Shown piece by piece: positions 1 to 8,718 of a stretch of 41,342 nucleotides of DNA (positions are counted from its first letter, which is position 1; each line of letters starts with the position of its first letter). The position numbers and the translations under genes were made by a program. The stretch lies in the NCBI GenBank assembly GCA_022842465.1, contig JALHPN010000060.1, positions 1 through 41,342 on the forward strand, given 5' to 3'. The stretch is from Polyangiaceae bacterium. GTDB taxonomy: Bacteria > Myxococcota_A > Polyangia > Polyangiales > Polyangiaceae. The notes beneath the pieces are model-generated. The model was not told the DNA's origin, did not search any database, and was given only the letters and a program-made list of their open reading frames with translations.

Positions 1-36
1 CCGCGGCCTGAGCTCCGCGCGGGCCGGCTCTTCGTC

Positions 37-1206
37 TCAGCGCGGGGCGAGGTCCGCGCAGCAGCGGAAGCCCGTCGAGTAGTCGTGGTAGTCGTGCGCG
101 TGCGCGACGGTCCGGTAGTGGCAGCCGTCGCCGTTCATCGTCGTATCGAGGTAGTAGCCGCCCGCGAAGGTGCCGTGGGCGAGAGACGCGTCCGTCGCGA
201 CCCACTCGTGGAGGTTGCCGACCATGTCCACGACGCCCCAGGCGTTCACGCACGCCGCGTGCTCGCCCGTCCTCGCGAGCGCTCCCTCGACCTGGCCGAG
301 CCCCGGCTCGTTCAGCTTCGCCCACACTCCGGGATCCACGTTCGACGGGCGCGCGCTCGCCTTCGCCGCGATCCGCTTCTTCGTCGACGCCTTCGCGGCG
401 CCGACCTTCGTGGGCTTCGTGGACGCCTTCGACGCGGTGGCCTTCGAGCCGCCGCTCTTCGTCGATGCCGTCTTGCCGGTGCGCGTCTTCGTCGTCTTCA
501 CCGTCTGCGCTGCGCGACCCTTCGTGACGTGCGCGGGCTTCGCCGCCGAGCTCGCCGGCCCGGCCGGAGGAGGACGCGAGGCGACGGCGCCCGGCGTGAG
601 CGGCGTGCTCGCCAGGACGGCCTTCGCGCCGAACACGGCGAGGACCGCGCTCTTCCCCTGATCGTGGCACGTCCCCGGCGCGCGCGCGTTGCCGTACGGG
701 AAGGCCGTCTGCTCGGGCCCCATGCACGCGGTCTTCCATTCGGGGTACGCGCAGAGGCGCTTCCCGGACGCGTTGCACGCATCCTGGGCCTGGACCTCGC
801 TGATGAAGCCTTGCGGGAAGACGCCAGCGACGCTCACGGCCCGGACCGTGTGACCGTCCACCGGACGGAAGTGCGGAAACGGCTCCTCCGCGCCGTCGGC
901 CGTGACCTCGACGAGCGAGGCCTCGTAGCGGTCGATGCAGAACGCACGTTCCGGCGTCTCGACGGCGACCATGCCCTCGGGGCAGCGGCCGTCGCCCGCG
1001 GCGACGTCCTCCGCCTCCACGTCGCCGTCCATGTCCTCGGCGTCGTCCGCCGCGGCCTCTTCGGCGCCGTCGCGGGCGCCGTTCGCCTCGGCCGGCGCAT
1101 GCGGGCTGCTGCTCGGCACGTGGAGGCGCGGGCCGCACGCGACGAGCGGCGTGAGCACGACCAGCGCGACGGCGACGAATGAGCGCGTTCCCCCGAGCCC
1201 CGACAT
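37..1206 (-). CDS. FGE-sulfatase-fold (SUMF1-like) lipoprotein with a Lys/Ala-rich insert
   Basis: Predicted 389-residue lipoprotein: a hydrophobic N-terminus ends in the lipobox-like LVAC (Cys24), followed by an acidic linker (about 45-72). From about 75 it has formylglycine-generating-enzyme/SUMF1-fold signatures: IDRYEAS (91-97), GKRLCAYPEW (148-157), a DMVGNLHEW motif (327-335) and a GFRC motif near the C-terminus (379-382). Many bacterial proteins with this fold are not sulfatase activators, so a catalytic role is not claimed. Residues about 185-297 interrupt the fold with a low-complexity segment, histone-H1-like at 223-285 (Lys, Ala, Thr, Ser). The start was chosen because it gives a clean signal sequence; an open frame continues upstream but is antisense-type low complexity. 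It lies 47 bp downstream of the esterase gene on the same strand. Confidence 0.85.
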   Translation of the reverse strand: MSGLGGTRSFVAVALVVLTPLVACGPRLHVPSSSPHAPAEANGARDGAEEAAADDAEDMDGDVEAEDVAAGDGRCPEGMVAVETPERAFCIDRYEASLVEVTADGAEEPFPHFRPVDGHTVRAVSVAGVFPQGFISEVQAQDACNASGKRLCAYPEWKTACMGPEQTAFPYGNARAPGTCHDQGKSAVLAVFGAKAVLASTPLTPGAVASRPPPAGPASSAAKPAHVTKGRAAQTVKTTKTRTGKTASTKSGGSKATASKASTKPTKVGAAKASTKKRIAAKASARPSNVDPGVWAKLNEPGLGQVEGALARTGEHAACVNAWGVVDMVGNLHEWVATDASLAHGTFAGGYYLDTTMNGDGCHYRTVAHAHDYHDYSTGFRCCADLAPR

Positions 1207-1253
1207 CGGCGCCTCTCTAGCGGAGCGGCGCGCCGTCCGCCAGCGGATCGCGG

Positions 1254-2150
1254 TCAGGGCCCGGCTGCCGCGAGGCAGTCGTCGAGCGGCGTCTTCGCCA
1301 GACCTGGCATGGGTGAGTGTCCGGCGCCGGCGATCTCGTGGAAGCTCACGGGATGCCCCGCCGTCTGGAGGTTCTGCGCGAGGGACGCGGCGTTGTTCCG
1401 GGCCGAGTCGTTCGAGCCGATCTGGATCGAGAAGGCGAGCTTCCGTGTGAACCCCGTGGGGATCCCGCCAGCGTCCCCCGCGGCGAGCACCGCCGCGCAG
1501 GCGAGGCGGCCGCTCGCCTCGCGACCGTACCGCACGGACGCGTACCCGCCCTGCGAGTAGCCGTAGACGACGAGGTGCTTCATGTCGACGCTGCCCGTCG
1601 CGACGAGCTCGTCGAGCAGCACGTCGAAGAGCTGCACGTCGGCGTTCGCCGCGCGCGCGTTGTACGCGTCCCACGAGAGCGGCGGCGTGGTCTGCCCGCC
1701 GACGGCGATGGTACGCGCAAGCCCCTGCGGCGCGACGAGGACGAAGCCGACGGAGTCCGCGAGCTGGAGGAGGCCCGACGTCTGCACGAAGTCCGCAGCC
1801 TGACCCCCGTTGCCGTGGAGCGCGAGGACGACCGGCAACTTCCTCTGTCTGATCGACGTGGGCACGTGGACCCGGATCGTCCGCGCCAGCCCCATCACGC
1901 TCTTCTGCAGCGTCGTGTCCCCCGCCTTCAACGACCCTGGCGGCGACGGCGCCGCGGCCGGCGCCTCCGTCTCCCCCGTGCCCGTGCCCGTGCCCGTGCC
2001 CGAAGCCTCCGCCTCTCGCTCCCCCTCGTCCTGCTGCATCTCCCCCGCGACACCCCCGCGCGAGAGCGCCACCGGCTCCGCCGCACATCCCGCCCCCAGC
2101 CACGCCGCGAGCCAGACAACCTGCGAACCGCGTGCGAGCCGCATCGTCAT
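1254..2150 (-). CDS. Secreted alpha/beta-hydrolase esterase (LpqC/PHB-depolymerase-like) lipoprotein
   Basis: Predicted 298-residue lipoprotein of the alpha/beta-hydrolase fold. A signal sequence ends at the lipobox LGAGC (Cys22). A low-complexity linker with a GTGTGTGTG run (51-59) follows. The catalytic domain starts near 80 and shows the oxyanion strand ALHGNGG (110-116), nucleophile elbow GYSQGG (Ser199), acid GSND (Asp248) and GAGHS (His278). This order and spacing match the LpqC/PHB-depolymerase/feruloyl-esterase group; the substrate cannot be told from sequence. Start at ATG 2150; an in-frame ATG six bases downstream is equally possible because no strong ribosome site is visible. Same strand as the genes either side, so a three-gene operon is plausible. 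Confidence 0.85.
   Translation of the reverse strand: MTMRLARGSQVVWLAAWLGAGCAAEPVALSRGGVAGEMQQDEGEREAEASGTGTGTGTGETEAPAAAPSPPGSLKAGDTTLQKSVMGLARTIRVHVPTSIRQRKLPVVLALHGNGGQAADFVQTSGLLQLADSVGFVLVAPQGLARTIAVGGQTTPPLSWDAYNARAANADVQLFDVLLDELVATGSVDMKHLVVYGYSQGGYASVRYGREASGRLACAAVLAAGDAGGIPTGFTRKLAFSIQIGSNDSARNNAASLAQNLQTAGHPVSFHEIAGAGHSPMPGLAKTPLDDCLAAAGP
1975..2002. repeat. Tandem hexanucleotide repeat (CCCGTG), about 4.7 copies
   Basis: Uninterrupted tandem copies of CCCGTG lie inside the esterase gene and encode the Gly-Thr run of the linker between lipid anchor and catalytic domain. Six-base slippage would change linker length by two residues without a frameshift, so it could give length polymorphism but not on/off switching. 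Confidence 0.85.
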
Positions 2151-2266
2151 GGCCAACCTGCAGCGAACCTCGTGCCGCCTTCGCCCGCGCCGTGTTCCGC
2201 GGACTTCGCCCCCTCTCCCCCGTCCCGTCCCCGAGCCCTGGCGATCTCGCGATCCACCTCGTGGCC

Positions 2267-3994
2267 TCAGTACGTTCGCCGGCCGCGCTCGGCCTCGCCG
2301 AGGTCCGCCGCGTCCGCGGCCGGGATCGCGAACAGCTCCTCGAGCGACCGGTCCTCGTTCGCGACCCGCGAGATGTCGAGGAGAACGCGGCGGGCCGCCA
2401 CCGGGTCCACCCCGCGGAGGATGGCGTCGATGCGTCCGCCGCTCGCGTCGAGCGCGGCCAGCGTCCTCCGGCTCACGACGTCCTCCGCCCGCCACGTGTC
2501 GGCCGCGCGCACCTCGCGGCGCAGGATCGCACGCTCGTCGTCGAGGAGCGCCGCCACGCCTTGGCGAACGCGCCGATCCTCGTGCCCGAGGAGCCCCACG
2601 AGCTCCTCCGCGCTCTCGACCTCCTTCGACTCCCGGAACATGTGGAGCACGGGGCGATACTCGCCCGCGGCGATGCGCGCGACGTTGACCTTCGCCGAGA
2701 CGAGGTGGGTCGGGAAGAGCGCGTAGACGATCGCGGTGAGGGCGAAGGCGTCGAGCTGCCGGCGGACGAGCCACGTCCACGAGCGCCCGCGGTAGAGCTT
2801 CACGAGGACGAGGACGAGGCCCGTCGCGACGAGGGTCGTCCCGAGGACGCCGACGATGCGGAGATCGGACAGGCCGCTCTTCGCGACGTGGATCCCGATG
2901 CGCCGGTAGGTCCCGACCGCGAGGAGGAGCCCCTGCGCAGCCCAGGCGTAGCCGAGGTGACGAGCGCGCGAGGCGCGCGCGTCGTGCGCGAGCGGACCGC
3001 GGAAGAGCACGCCCACGACCACGGTCAGCATCGCGAGGGCGACGGTGAGCCAGAACGCGCCCTGGTGCGCGTAGGCCTGGGTGGTGGTGCCGGGGGGAGG
3101 TGAGCCCGCCCAGAGGTAGGCGGCGTCGAGCGCGTGGTAGGCGGCGAAGAGCACGTTCAGCGCGACGAGCGCGTTTCGTGCGACGACGAGCTGGAGGTCG
3201 CTCGCCGTCGTGGTCGTGTCCGCCGCCTCGCGTCCGCGCGCGCGTACGAGCGCGGGGCGGAGGAGGACGGCTCCGGCGAGCGCGGCGAGCGACCCGACGA
3301 CGACGCGGCCCACGGACGGGAAGGCGAGGACGTGCGAGACGGCGCGGGTCGCGACCTCGAGCGCGTGCGCGACGACGGGGTTCGCGAGGCCGAAGACGCC
3401 GAGGAACACGAGGCAGAGGGCGAGGGGCACGAGCACCGGCAGGATGGCGCCGCGCCCGAGGCGGCTCCGGCCGAGGAGGACCGCCGCGCCGCGGACGAGG
3501 CTCGCGATCCGCGCCGGTACGGCGGGGAGGGCGCGGAAGGCGGCGAGGGCTACCTCGGGGACGTGCACGCGTGCGAGGCGCTGCGTGACGACGAACGCGA
3601 GGAGGAGGCCGAAGCCGGAGAGCACCGACCCCGTCGTGGGCGACCACGCCGAGCGGACCGCAGCGAACAGGAGGAGGGCGGTCACGACCGCGAAGCGTCC
3701 GCGGAGGCGCGGCAGTGACGGACGGACGCGCGCCGCCGTGAAGGCGATCATGGGCGCGAGCACGAGGAAGACCGCGATCCCGAGCCCGCCCGTGTGCGCG
3801 CGGTCGCCCGCGAAGAGCACCACGTCGGTGAGGAGGACGAACGCGGCGACGGCCGCGAGCTCGCGCGGCCGGAGCGGCTTCGCCGGCGCGCGCGCACGCA
3901 TGCCCGGCGCGGGCGGCGCCCACCCCGGGGGCGTGCGGTACGGTGGGGCGGGCCAGGCGACCGGCGCTTCGGGGATCGTCTCGGGGGAGCTCAT
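2267..3994 (-). CDS. Polytopic membrane protein, DUF4153/DUF4173-like
   Basis: Predicted 575-residue integral membrane protein with about eleven hydrophobic segments between residues 45 and 470, a Pro-rich N-terminal cytoplasmic stretch and a soluble helical tail of about 100 residues rich in Arg and Glu. The segment with YLWAG, YAHQGAFWLTVALAMLTVV and a later FPTHLVSAKVNVAR resembles the conserved core of DUF4153/DUF4173 membrane proteins, whose function is unknown. Start set at ATG 3994: the frame is open further upstream, but only this start gives a normal protein. It is first in a probable three-gene minus-strand run and is divergent from the SNF2 gene across about 300 bp. Confidence 0.75.
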   Translation of the reverse strand: MSSPETIPEAPVAWPAPPYRTPPGWAPPAPGMRARAPAKPLRPRELAAVAAFVLLTDVVLFAGDRAHTGGLGIAVFLVLAPMIAFTAARVRPSLPRLRGRFAVVTALLLFAAVRSAWSPTTGSVLSGFGLLLAFVVTQRLARVHVPEVALAAFRALPAVPARIASLVRGAAVLLGRSRLGRGAILPVLVPLALCLVFLGVFGLANPVVAHALEVATRAVSHVLAFPSVGRVVVGSLAALAGAVLLRPALVRARGREAADTTTTASDLQLVVARNALVALNVLFAAYHALDAAYLWAGSPPPGTTTQAYAHQGAFWLTVALAMLTVVVGVLFRGPLAHDARASRARHLGYAWAAQGLLLAVGTYRRIGIHVAKSGLSDLRIVGVLGTTLVATGLVLVLVKLYRGRSWTWLVRRQLDAFALTAIVYALFPTHLVSAKVNVARIAAGEYRPVLHMFRESKEVESAEELVGLLGHEDRRVRQGVAALLDDERAILRREVRAADTWRAEDVVSRRTLAALDASGGRIDAILRGVDPVAARRVLLDISRVANEDRSLEELFAIPAADAADLGEAERGRRTY

Positions 3995-4296
3995 GGACGG
4001 TTGGACGCCCGACGGTGCGCGGAGAGTCCCCCGGCCGACGGCTCCGCCGGACCGCTCGCGACCGACCCGCGACCGCTCACCTGATCGCGGCGAAGTGGGC
4101 CATGGACCACGACACGTTGTAGGGGGTGAGGGAGCCCCCCGCGACATGCTGCGGAGGGGCCCACCGGCGACGCCTCGCCGCGTCCCTCCGGCGTGCCTCC
4201 CGATCGCGGAAGCGATCGGAAACATGGAGAGAAATCGCCTCGATCATGCACGCAACTTGATCGACATTCCCGATCCGTTGTGATCTAAAGGCCCTC
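3995..4296. other. Divergent intergenic region between membrane-protein and SNF2 genes
   Basis: About 300 bp with no convincing gene on either strand. It must hold the promoters of both flanking genes. The left two thirds is GC-rich; the right 90 bp (about 4200-4290) is less so, which fits a promoter. It contains a perfect inverted repeat at 4199-4218, listed separately. A TTGATC near 4258 and TGATCT near 4281 have an 18-base spacing but match the consensus poorly, so I do not call a promoter. Confidence 0.5.
4199..4218. promoter_or_regulatory. Perfect 8-bp inverted repeat with GGAA loop upstream of the SNF2 gene
   Basis: Arms CCGATCGC and GCGATCGG flank GGAA, so the RNA would form an 8-bp GC-rich stem closed by a GNRA-type tetraloop, and the DNA is a possible operator. 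It is about 78 bp before the GTG start. No poly-T follows, so it is not an intrinsic terminator. Confidence 0.35.
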
Positions 4297-6690
4297 GTGC
4301 AATCGCTTCACGACGTCGCGTCGGGCAGGGGCTCGAGCGTGGCTGTCCCGAACGCTCCGGTGAGTCAGTCCCGGCCGGTCCAGAAGACGCTGGACCCGTT
4401 CAAGGCGACGATCCGCCTCTTCGCGGACGAGGTGGTGATCCACCGGACGGAGGGCCTCGGGTCCACGTACGACACCGAGCGGGTGCCGCTCCTCGAGCTC
4501 TCGTTCGCGTACACGATCGAAGGCGCGCGCCACGTCGTCCTCGCCTCGGACGACGAGGAGGACCTCGACGGTGCCCGCGATCGAGCCGCCGAGGCGCGCG
4601 TGCGTCGATTCCTCGAGAGCTTCGGGGCCGTGCCGCTCGACTGCCTCGAGGACTGGGCTCCCTCGGTCCACGCCGACTACGCCGTGCGGTGCGAGGGGAG
4701 CATCCACGACTTCTGCGCGTTCGGCGCCTACGTCGTCCCGCAGCTCCGCCAGCTCGGCTGGAACGTCGTCGTCGCCCCCGACTACCCGTTCCGCGTCGTC
4801 GAGGGCGAGCCGACCTGGTACGCGGACGTCGAGGCGGACGACGAACGGCCCGACTGGTTCGGCCTCGAGCTCGGCGTCGATCTCGAGATCGGAAACACGC
4901 GGCGCCGCATCAACCTCCTACCCGCGCTGATCGAGCTGCTCGAGCGGTCGAACGGCAAGGGCCTCGGCGACATCCTCACGACCACGAAGAAGTGCCTCGC
5001 GCTCCCCGTCGGGGACGACCTCTACCTGCCCGTCCCCGCCGATCGCGCGCGCTCGATGCTGCGCGTCCTCGCCGAGCTCTGGGACGGCAAGGCAGGCGCC
5101 AAGACGAAGGTCGAGTTCCCGCAGGTCCGCGCCGCCGCGCTCCTCACGCTCGAGGAGGCGTTCGCGAAGGACGGCACCGGCCTCGTCATGGAGGGCGACG
5201 ACCGCGCGCGGAAGTTCGCGGAGCTGCTCGTCGGACACGAGGAGCTCGAGGTCGCCTCGCCCGAGGGGCTCCAGGCCTCGCTCCGGCCGTACCAGATGGA
5301 CGGCCTCAAGTGGCTCCAGAACCTCCGCGCTCGGAAGGTCGGCGGCGTCCTCGCCGACGACATGGGGCTCGGCAAGACGCTGCAGACGATCGCGCATCTC
5401 CTCACGGAGAAGATCGAGGGGCGGCTCACGAAGCCGGCGCTCATCATCGCGCCGACGAGCCTCGTGCCGAACTGGCAGCGCGAGATCGCCAAGTTCGCGC
5501 CGCAGCTGGAAGTGATCGCGATCCACGGGACGGAGCGTCACCTCGTGTGGGAGCAGTTCTCGCAGCCCGAGAACCGACCCGACGTCGTCGTCACGAGCTA
5601 CCCGATCCTCTGCCGCGACGAGGACAAGTTCACCGATCACGACTTCTACCTCGTCATCCTCGACGAAGCGCAGACCATCAAGAACATGCGGAGCCGCGCG
5701 CACGTCTCCGCGCGCGCCGTCGAGGCCGAGCACCGGCTCTGCCTGTCCGGAACGCCCGTCGAGAACCACCTCGGCGAGCTCTGGTCCCTCCTCGACTTCG
5801 TGAACCCCGGCCTCCTCGGTGACGAGCTCCACTTCGGCCGGTTCTACCGTGTGCCGATCGAGAAGCAGCGGAACGACGAGCGTCTCGCGGCCCTCCGCGA
5901 GGTGGTCGCGCCGTACATCCTCCGGCGCAACAAGCGCGACGTCGCGAAGGAGCTGCCGCCGAAGACGGAGGTCATGCGCCCGATCGACCTGCGCGGCGGT
6001 CAGCGCGAGCTCTACGAGAGCATCCGCATCGCCGCGCACGCGGAGGTCCGGAAGCTGATCCGGAAGAAGGGCCTCGCCGCCTCCACGGTGCCCATCCTCG
6101 GCGCCCTCACGAAGCTACGCCAGGTGTGCTGCGACCCGCGGCTCGTCCGCATGGGGTCCGCGAACACCGTCCGCGAGTCGGCGAAGTACCAGATGTTCAT
6201 GGACCTCTGCGACAAGCAGCTCGAGGGCGGGCACCGCATGCTCGTGTTCTCGCAGTTCACGAGCATGCTCGCCCTCCTCGCCCGCGGGCTCGAGGAGCGG
6301 AAGGTCCCGTACGCGATCCTCACGGGCGACACGGTGGACCGCGCGGCGGCCGTCGATCGCTTCGAGGGCGGCGCGGCGAGCGTCTTCCTCATCAGCCTCC
6401 GCGCAGGCGGCACGGGCCTCACGCTGACGAGCGCGGACGTCGTCGTGCACTACGACCCGTGGTGGAACCCCGCCATCCAGGCGCAGGCGACCGATCGCGC
6501 GTATCGCATCGGCCAGACGAAGCCGGTCATCTCGTACCACCTCTTCGCCGCGGGCAGCGTCGAGGAGCGGATCCTCGGTCTGCAGCGCAGCAAGCGCCAC
6601 ATGGCGGACGCGATCCTCGGTGAGGGCGGGCAGACGGCACCGCTCACCGAAGAGCAGCTCGACGTGCTCTTCGCGCCGCTCAGCGCCTGA
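4297..6690 (+). CDS. SNF2-family DEAD/DEAH-like helicase
   Basis: Predicted 797-residue SNF2/Rad54-type ATPase, expected to translocate on DNA and remodel protein-DNA complexes (RapA/HepA relatives act on RNA polymerase). The ATPase half shows motif I DDMGLGKT near 352-360 and motif II LDEAQ near 456-460. The C-terminal helicase half shows the GTGLTLTSADVV region, then DPWWNP and RAYRIGQ near 733-739. The N-terminal 320 residues are a family-specific region without the SWIM zinc finger found in the second SNF2 protein of this window (16216-20112). GTG 4297 was chosen because AAAGG lies six bases upstream; GTG 4339 is the alternative. Convergent with the Coq4-like gene, 15 bp apart. Confidence 0.92.
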   Translation: MQSLHDVASGRGSSVAVPNAPVSQSRPVQKTLDPFKATIRLFADEVVIHRTEGLGSTYDTERVPLLELSFAYTIEGARHVVLASDDEEDLDGARDRAAEARVRRFLESFGAVPLDCLEDWAPSVHADYAVRCEGSIHDFCAFGAYVVPQLRQLGWNVVVAPDYPFRVVEGEPTWYADVEADDERPDWFGLELGVDLEIGNTRRRINLLPALIELLERSNGKGLGDILTTTKKCLALPVGDDLYLPVPADRARSMLRVLAELWDGKAGAKTKVEFPQVRAAALLTLEEAFAKDGTGLVMEGDDRARKFAELLVGHEELEVASPEGLQASLRPYQMDGLKWLQNLRARKVGGVLADDMGLGKTLQTIAHLLTEKIEGRLTKPALIIAPTSLVPNWQREIAKFAPQLEVIAIHGTERHLVWEQFSQPENRPDVVVTSYPILCRDEDKFTDHDFYLVILDEAQTIKNMRSRAHVSARAVEAEHRLCLSGTPVENHLGELWSLLDFVNPGLLGDELHFGRFYRVPIEKQRNDERLAALREVVAPYILRRNKRDVAKELPPKTEVMRPIDLRGGQRELYESIRIAAHAEVRKLIRKKGLAASTVPILGALTKLRQVCCDPRLVRMGSANTVRESAKYQMFMDLCDKQLEGGHRMLVFSQFTSMLALLARGLEERKVPYAILTGDTVDRAAAVDRFEGGAASVFLISLRAGGTGLTLTSADVVVHYDPWWNPAIQAQATDRAYRIGQTKPVISYHLFAAGSVEERILGLQRSKRHMADAILGEGGQTAPLTEEQLDVLFAPLSA

Positions 6691-6705
6691 CCTACCGGAG
6701 CACGA

Positions 6706-7182
6706 TCACGCGGCCGCGAGGCCCGGCTCCAGCGCGACGCGGACCTCGGCGACGGACTCCTCCAGCCGGAAGGGCAGGGTGCCCTCGGCGATCGGCGTCG
6801 CCTCGCGGCCGCGACGGAACGCGGCGCGCATCGCGTCCCACTGCTCCGGCAGGAGGAGGCCGCCCACGACGAAGAGGACGCGGCCGGCGTAGGACGAGCT
6901 GCCGTTCGCCCAGAGGAACGCTTGGACCTCCATCTCGCCCTGGATGTTCGTCTCGTAGCCGAGGATCGCGTGGATGGCGTCGTGGTTCTCGTAGCGGACC
7001 TTGAACGGGAGGCCCCGCGCGTCGAGATACGCCGCCACGGTCCGACCGAGCGTCCCTTCCGGGTAGCCTCGCAGCTCCCCCAGCGTCGGCCACGGCGCCG
7101 GACGACGTACGAGGTTCAGGACCGGCACGTAGTCCCCGATGAGATGGGTCACGAAGCGCTCGCGGACGCGACGGAGGAGCAT
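6706..7182 (-). CDS. Coq4-family-like protein
   Basis: Predicted 158-residue protein with the Coq4 zinc-binding signature HDxxH-x11-E: His67, Asp68, His71 and Glu83. Coq4 acts in ubiquinone biosynthesis, as organiser and in C1 decarboxylation/hydroxylation of the ring precursor, but bacterial relatives are often of unknown role. At 158 residues it is shorter than typical Coq4 (about 220-270) and has no signal peptide. No other quinone gene is near. It is divergent from the Ser/Thr kinase gene over 57 bp and ends against the SNF2 gene. Confidence 0.7.
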   Translation of the reverse strand: MLLRRVRERFVTHLIGDYVPVLNLVRRPAPWPTLGELRGYPEGTLGRTVAAYLDARGLPFKVRYENHDAIHAILGYETNIQGEMEVQAFLWANGSSSYAGRVLFVVGGLLLPEQWDAMRAAFRRGREATPIAEGTLPFRLEESVAEVRVALEPGLAAA

Positions 7183-7239
7183 TTCCCGACGCTACACCAC
7201 GAGCTCGACCGAGGGCTGCTACGATGAAGACGTCGACCG

Positions 7240-8679
7240 ATGAACCGAGGGCCAGGGGCAAAGGCCGCGCGCGACGAGCCGCGGGCGCTGGGACGGTACA
7301 CGCTTCTCGAGCGCATCGCCTCGGGCGGGATGGGCGCCGTCCACCTCGGTCGGGTGGAGGGCGCGGGCGGCTTCGCCCGCGTCGTCGCGATCAAGCGCCT
7401 CCATCCCGAGTTCGCGCGCGAGGCCGAGTCGAAGGCGATGCTCCTCGACGAGGCGCGTCTCGCCGCCCGGGTGCGCCACCCGAGCGTGGCCCAGACCCAC
7501 GACATCTTCGAGGACGACGGCGAGCTCTTCCTCGTCATGGAGTACGTCCTCGGCGACTCGCTCTCGCGCCTCCTCGCGGCGGCCACGAAGCGGAGCACGC
7601 GCGTGCCTCCCGCGGTGGTGAGCGCCGTCGTGCTCGATCTCCTCCACGGCCTCCACGCCGCGCACGAGGCCCGCGGGGACGACGGGGAGCCGCTCCTCAT
7701 CGTCCATCGCGACGTGTCGCCCCACAACGTGCTCGTCGGGATCGACGGCGTCGCGCGCGTCGTCGACTTCGGGATCGCGAAGGCGCTCGGTCGCCTCCAG
7801 CACACGCGCGACGGCCTCGTGAAGGGAAAGGCCGCGTACATGTCCCCGGAGCAGGGGAGGGGCGCGCCGCTCGATCGCCGGTCGGATCTCTTCTCGGCCG
7901 GCATCGTGCTCTGGGAGGCCCTCACGGGCAGGCGCGCCTTCGACGCCGAGAACCCGCTCGCGATGCTGACCCGCGTCGTGATGGAGCCGCTCGCGGCGCC
8001 GAGCTCGATCGCCCTTGGCCTCCCGCCGGCCGTCGACGCCGTCGTGCTCACGGCGACCGCGAAGGATCCGGCCGAGCGGTTCCCGACGGCGCTCGCCTTC
8101 GCGCAGGCACTCGAGCACGTCCTTCCGCCGGCGCCGAAGCAGGCGGTCGCCGCATGGCTCGAGGACGTCGCCGGGCCGAAGCTCGCGAAGCGCGCCGCGC
8201 GCTTCCGCGAGGCCTCGCGCGAGAACGGGGCCGCGCGCCTCCCGCTCCCGAGCGGAGAAGAGCTCGGGACGTCCCCGGACGCGGTCCCCTTCACGACGAT
8301 CACGAGCGCGAGGCGACGCGGCACGGCGATCGGGATCGCGCTCGGTGTCGTGGGGCTCGTCGCGGTGCTCCTCGTCCTCGCCTCCTTCCGCGGCCTGCTC
8401 CCGGCGCGCGCCGCGGGCCGGGAGCGCGACAGGATCGCGAAGCCCGTCGCGCCCCTCGACATTCCGCGTCGCGTCGCCAACGTCCCGCCGCCCCCGGCCC
8501 CGAGCGCCTCCGGGCCGATCGACCCGGCGCCGGAGCCTTCCGTCACGAGCCCTGCCCGCGCGGGCGGGCGCCGCCCCGGCAAGCGCCCGGGCAAGGAGCC
8601 GAAGCCCGAGCGCGCGTGCGATCCCCCCTTCACCGTCGGCGAGGGCGGCATCTTCGTGCCGAAGCCGGAGTGTCTCTGA
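7240..8679 (+). CDS. Transmembrane Ser/Thr protein kinase (PknB-like)
   Basis: Predicted 479-residue eukaryotic-type kinase. The kinase domain (about 20-295) has the Gly-rich loop SGGMGAV, Lys52 in VAIKR, catalytic loop HRDVSPHN (Asp158), DFG (Asp176) and the MSPEQ activation segment, so it should be active. A juxtamembrane stretch leads to one transmembrane helix (about 361-382). A Pro-rich extracellular part ends in a short two-Cys tail (CDPPFT...PKPEC). Similar tails are common on kinases of Polyangia and may form a small disulphide-bonded structure. No PASTA or other sensor repeat is present. The next gene (PEGA-like) follows by 39 bp and is probably co-transcribed. Confidence 0.93.
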   Translation: MNRGPGAKAARDEPRALGRYTLLERIASGGMGAVHLGRVEGAGGFARVVAIKRLHPEFAREAESKAMLLDEARLAARVRHPSVAQTHDIFEDDGELFLVMEYVLGDSLSRLLAAATKRSTRVPPAVVSAVVLDLLHGLHAAHEARGDDGEPLLIVHRDVSPHNVLVGIDGVARVVDFGIAKALGRLQHTRDGLVKGKAAYMSPEQGRGAPLDRRSDLFSAGIVLWEALTGRRAFDAENPLAMLTRVVMEPLAAPSSIALGLPPAVDAVVLTATAKDPAERFPTALAFAQALEHVLPPAPKQAVAAWLEDVAGPKLAKRAARFREASRENGAARLPLPSGEELGTSPDAVPFTTITSARRRGTAIGIALGVVGLVAVLLVLASFRGLLPARAAGRERDRIAKPVAPLDIPRRVANVPPPPAPSASGPIDPAPEPSVTSPARAGGRRPGKRPGKEPKPERACDPPFTVGEGGIFVPKPECL

Positions 8680-8718
8680 GCCGGGCTCCGCGCCCAGGTC
8701 TGGTAGGCTCCGACTCGG

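Noticed and set aside
1975..2002. CRISPR-like or regulatory repeat
   Set aside because: It is a simple hexamer run inside a coding linker, with no spacers.
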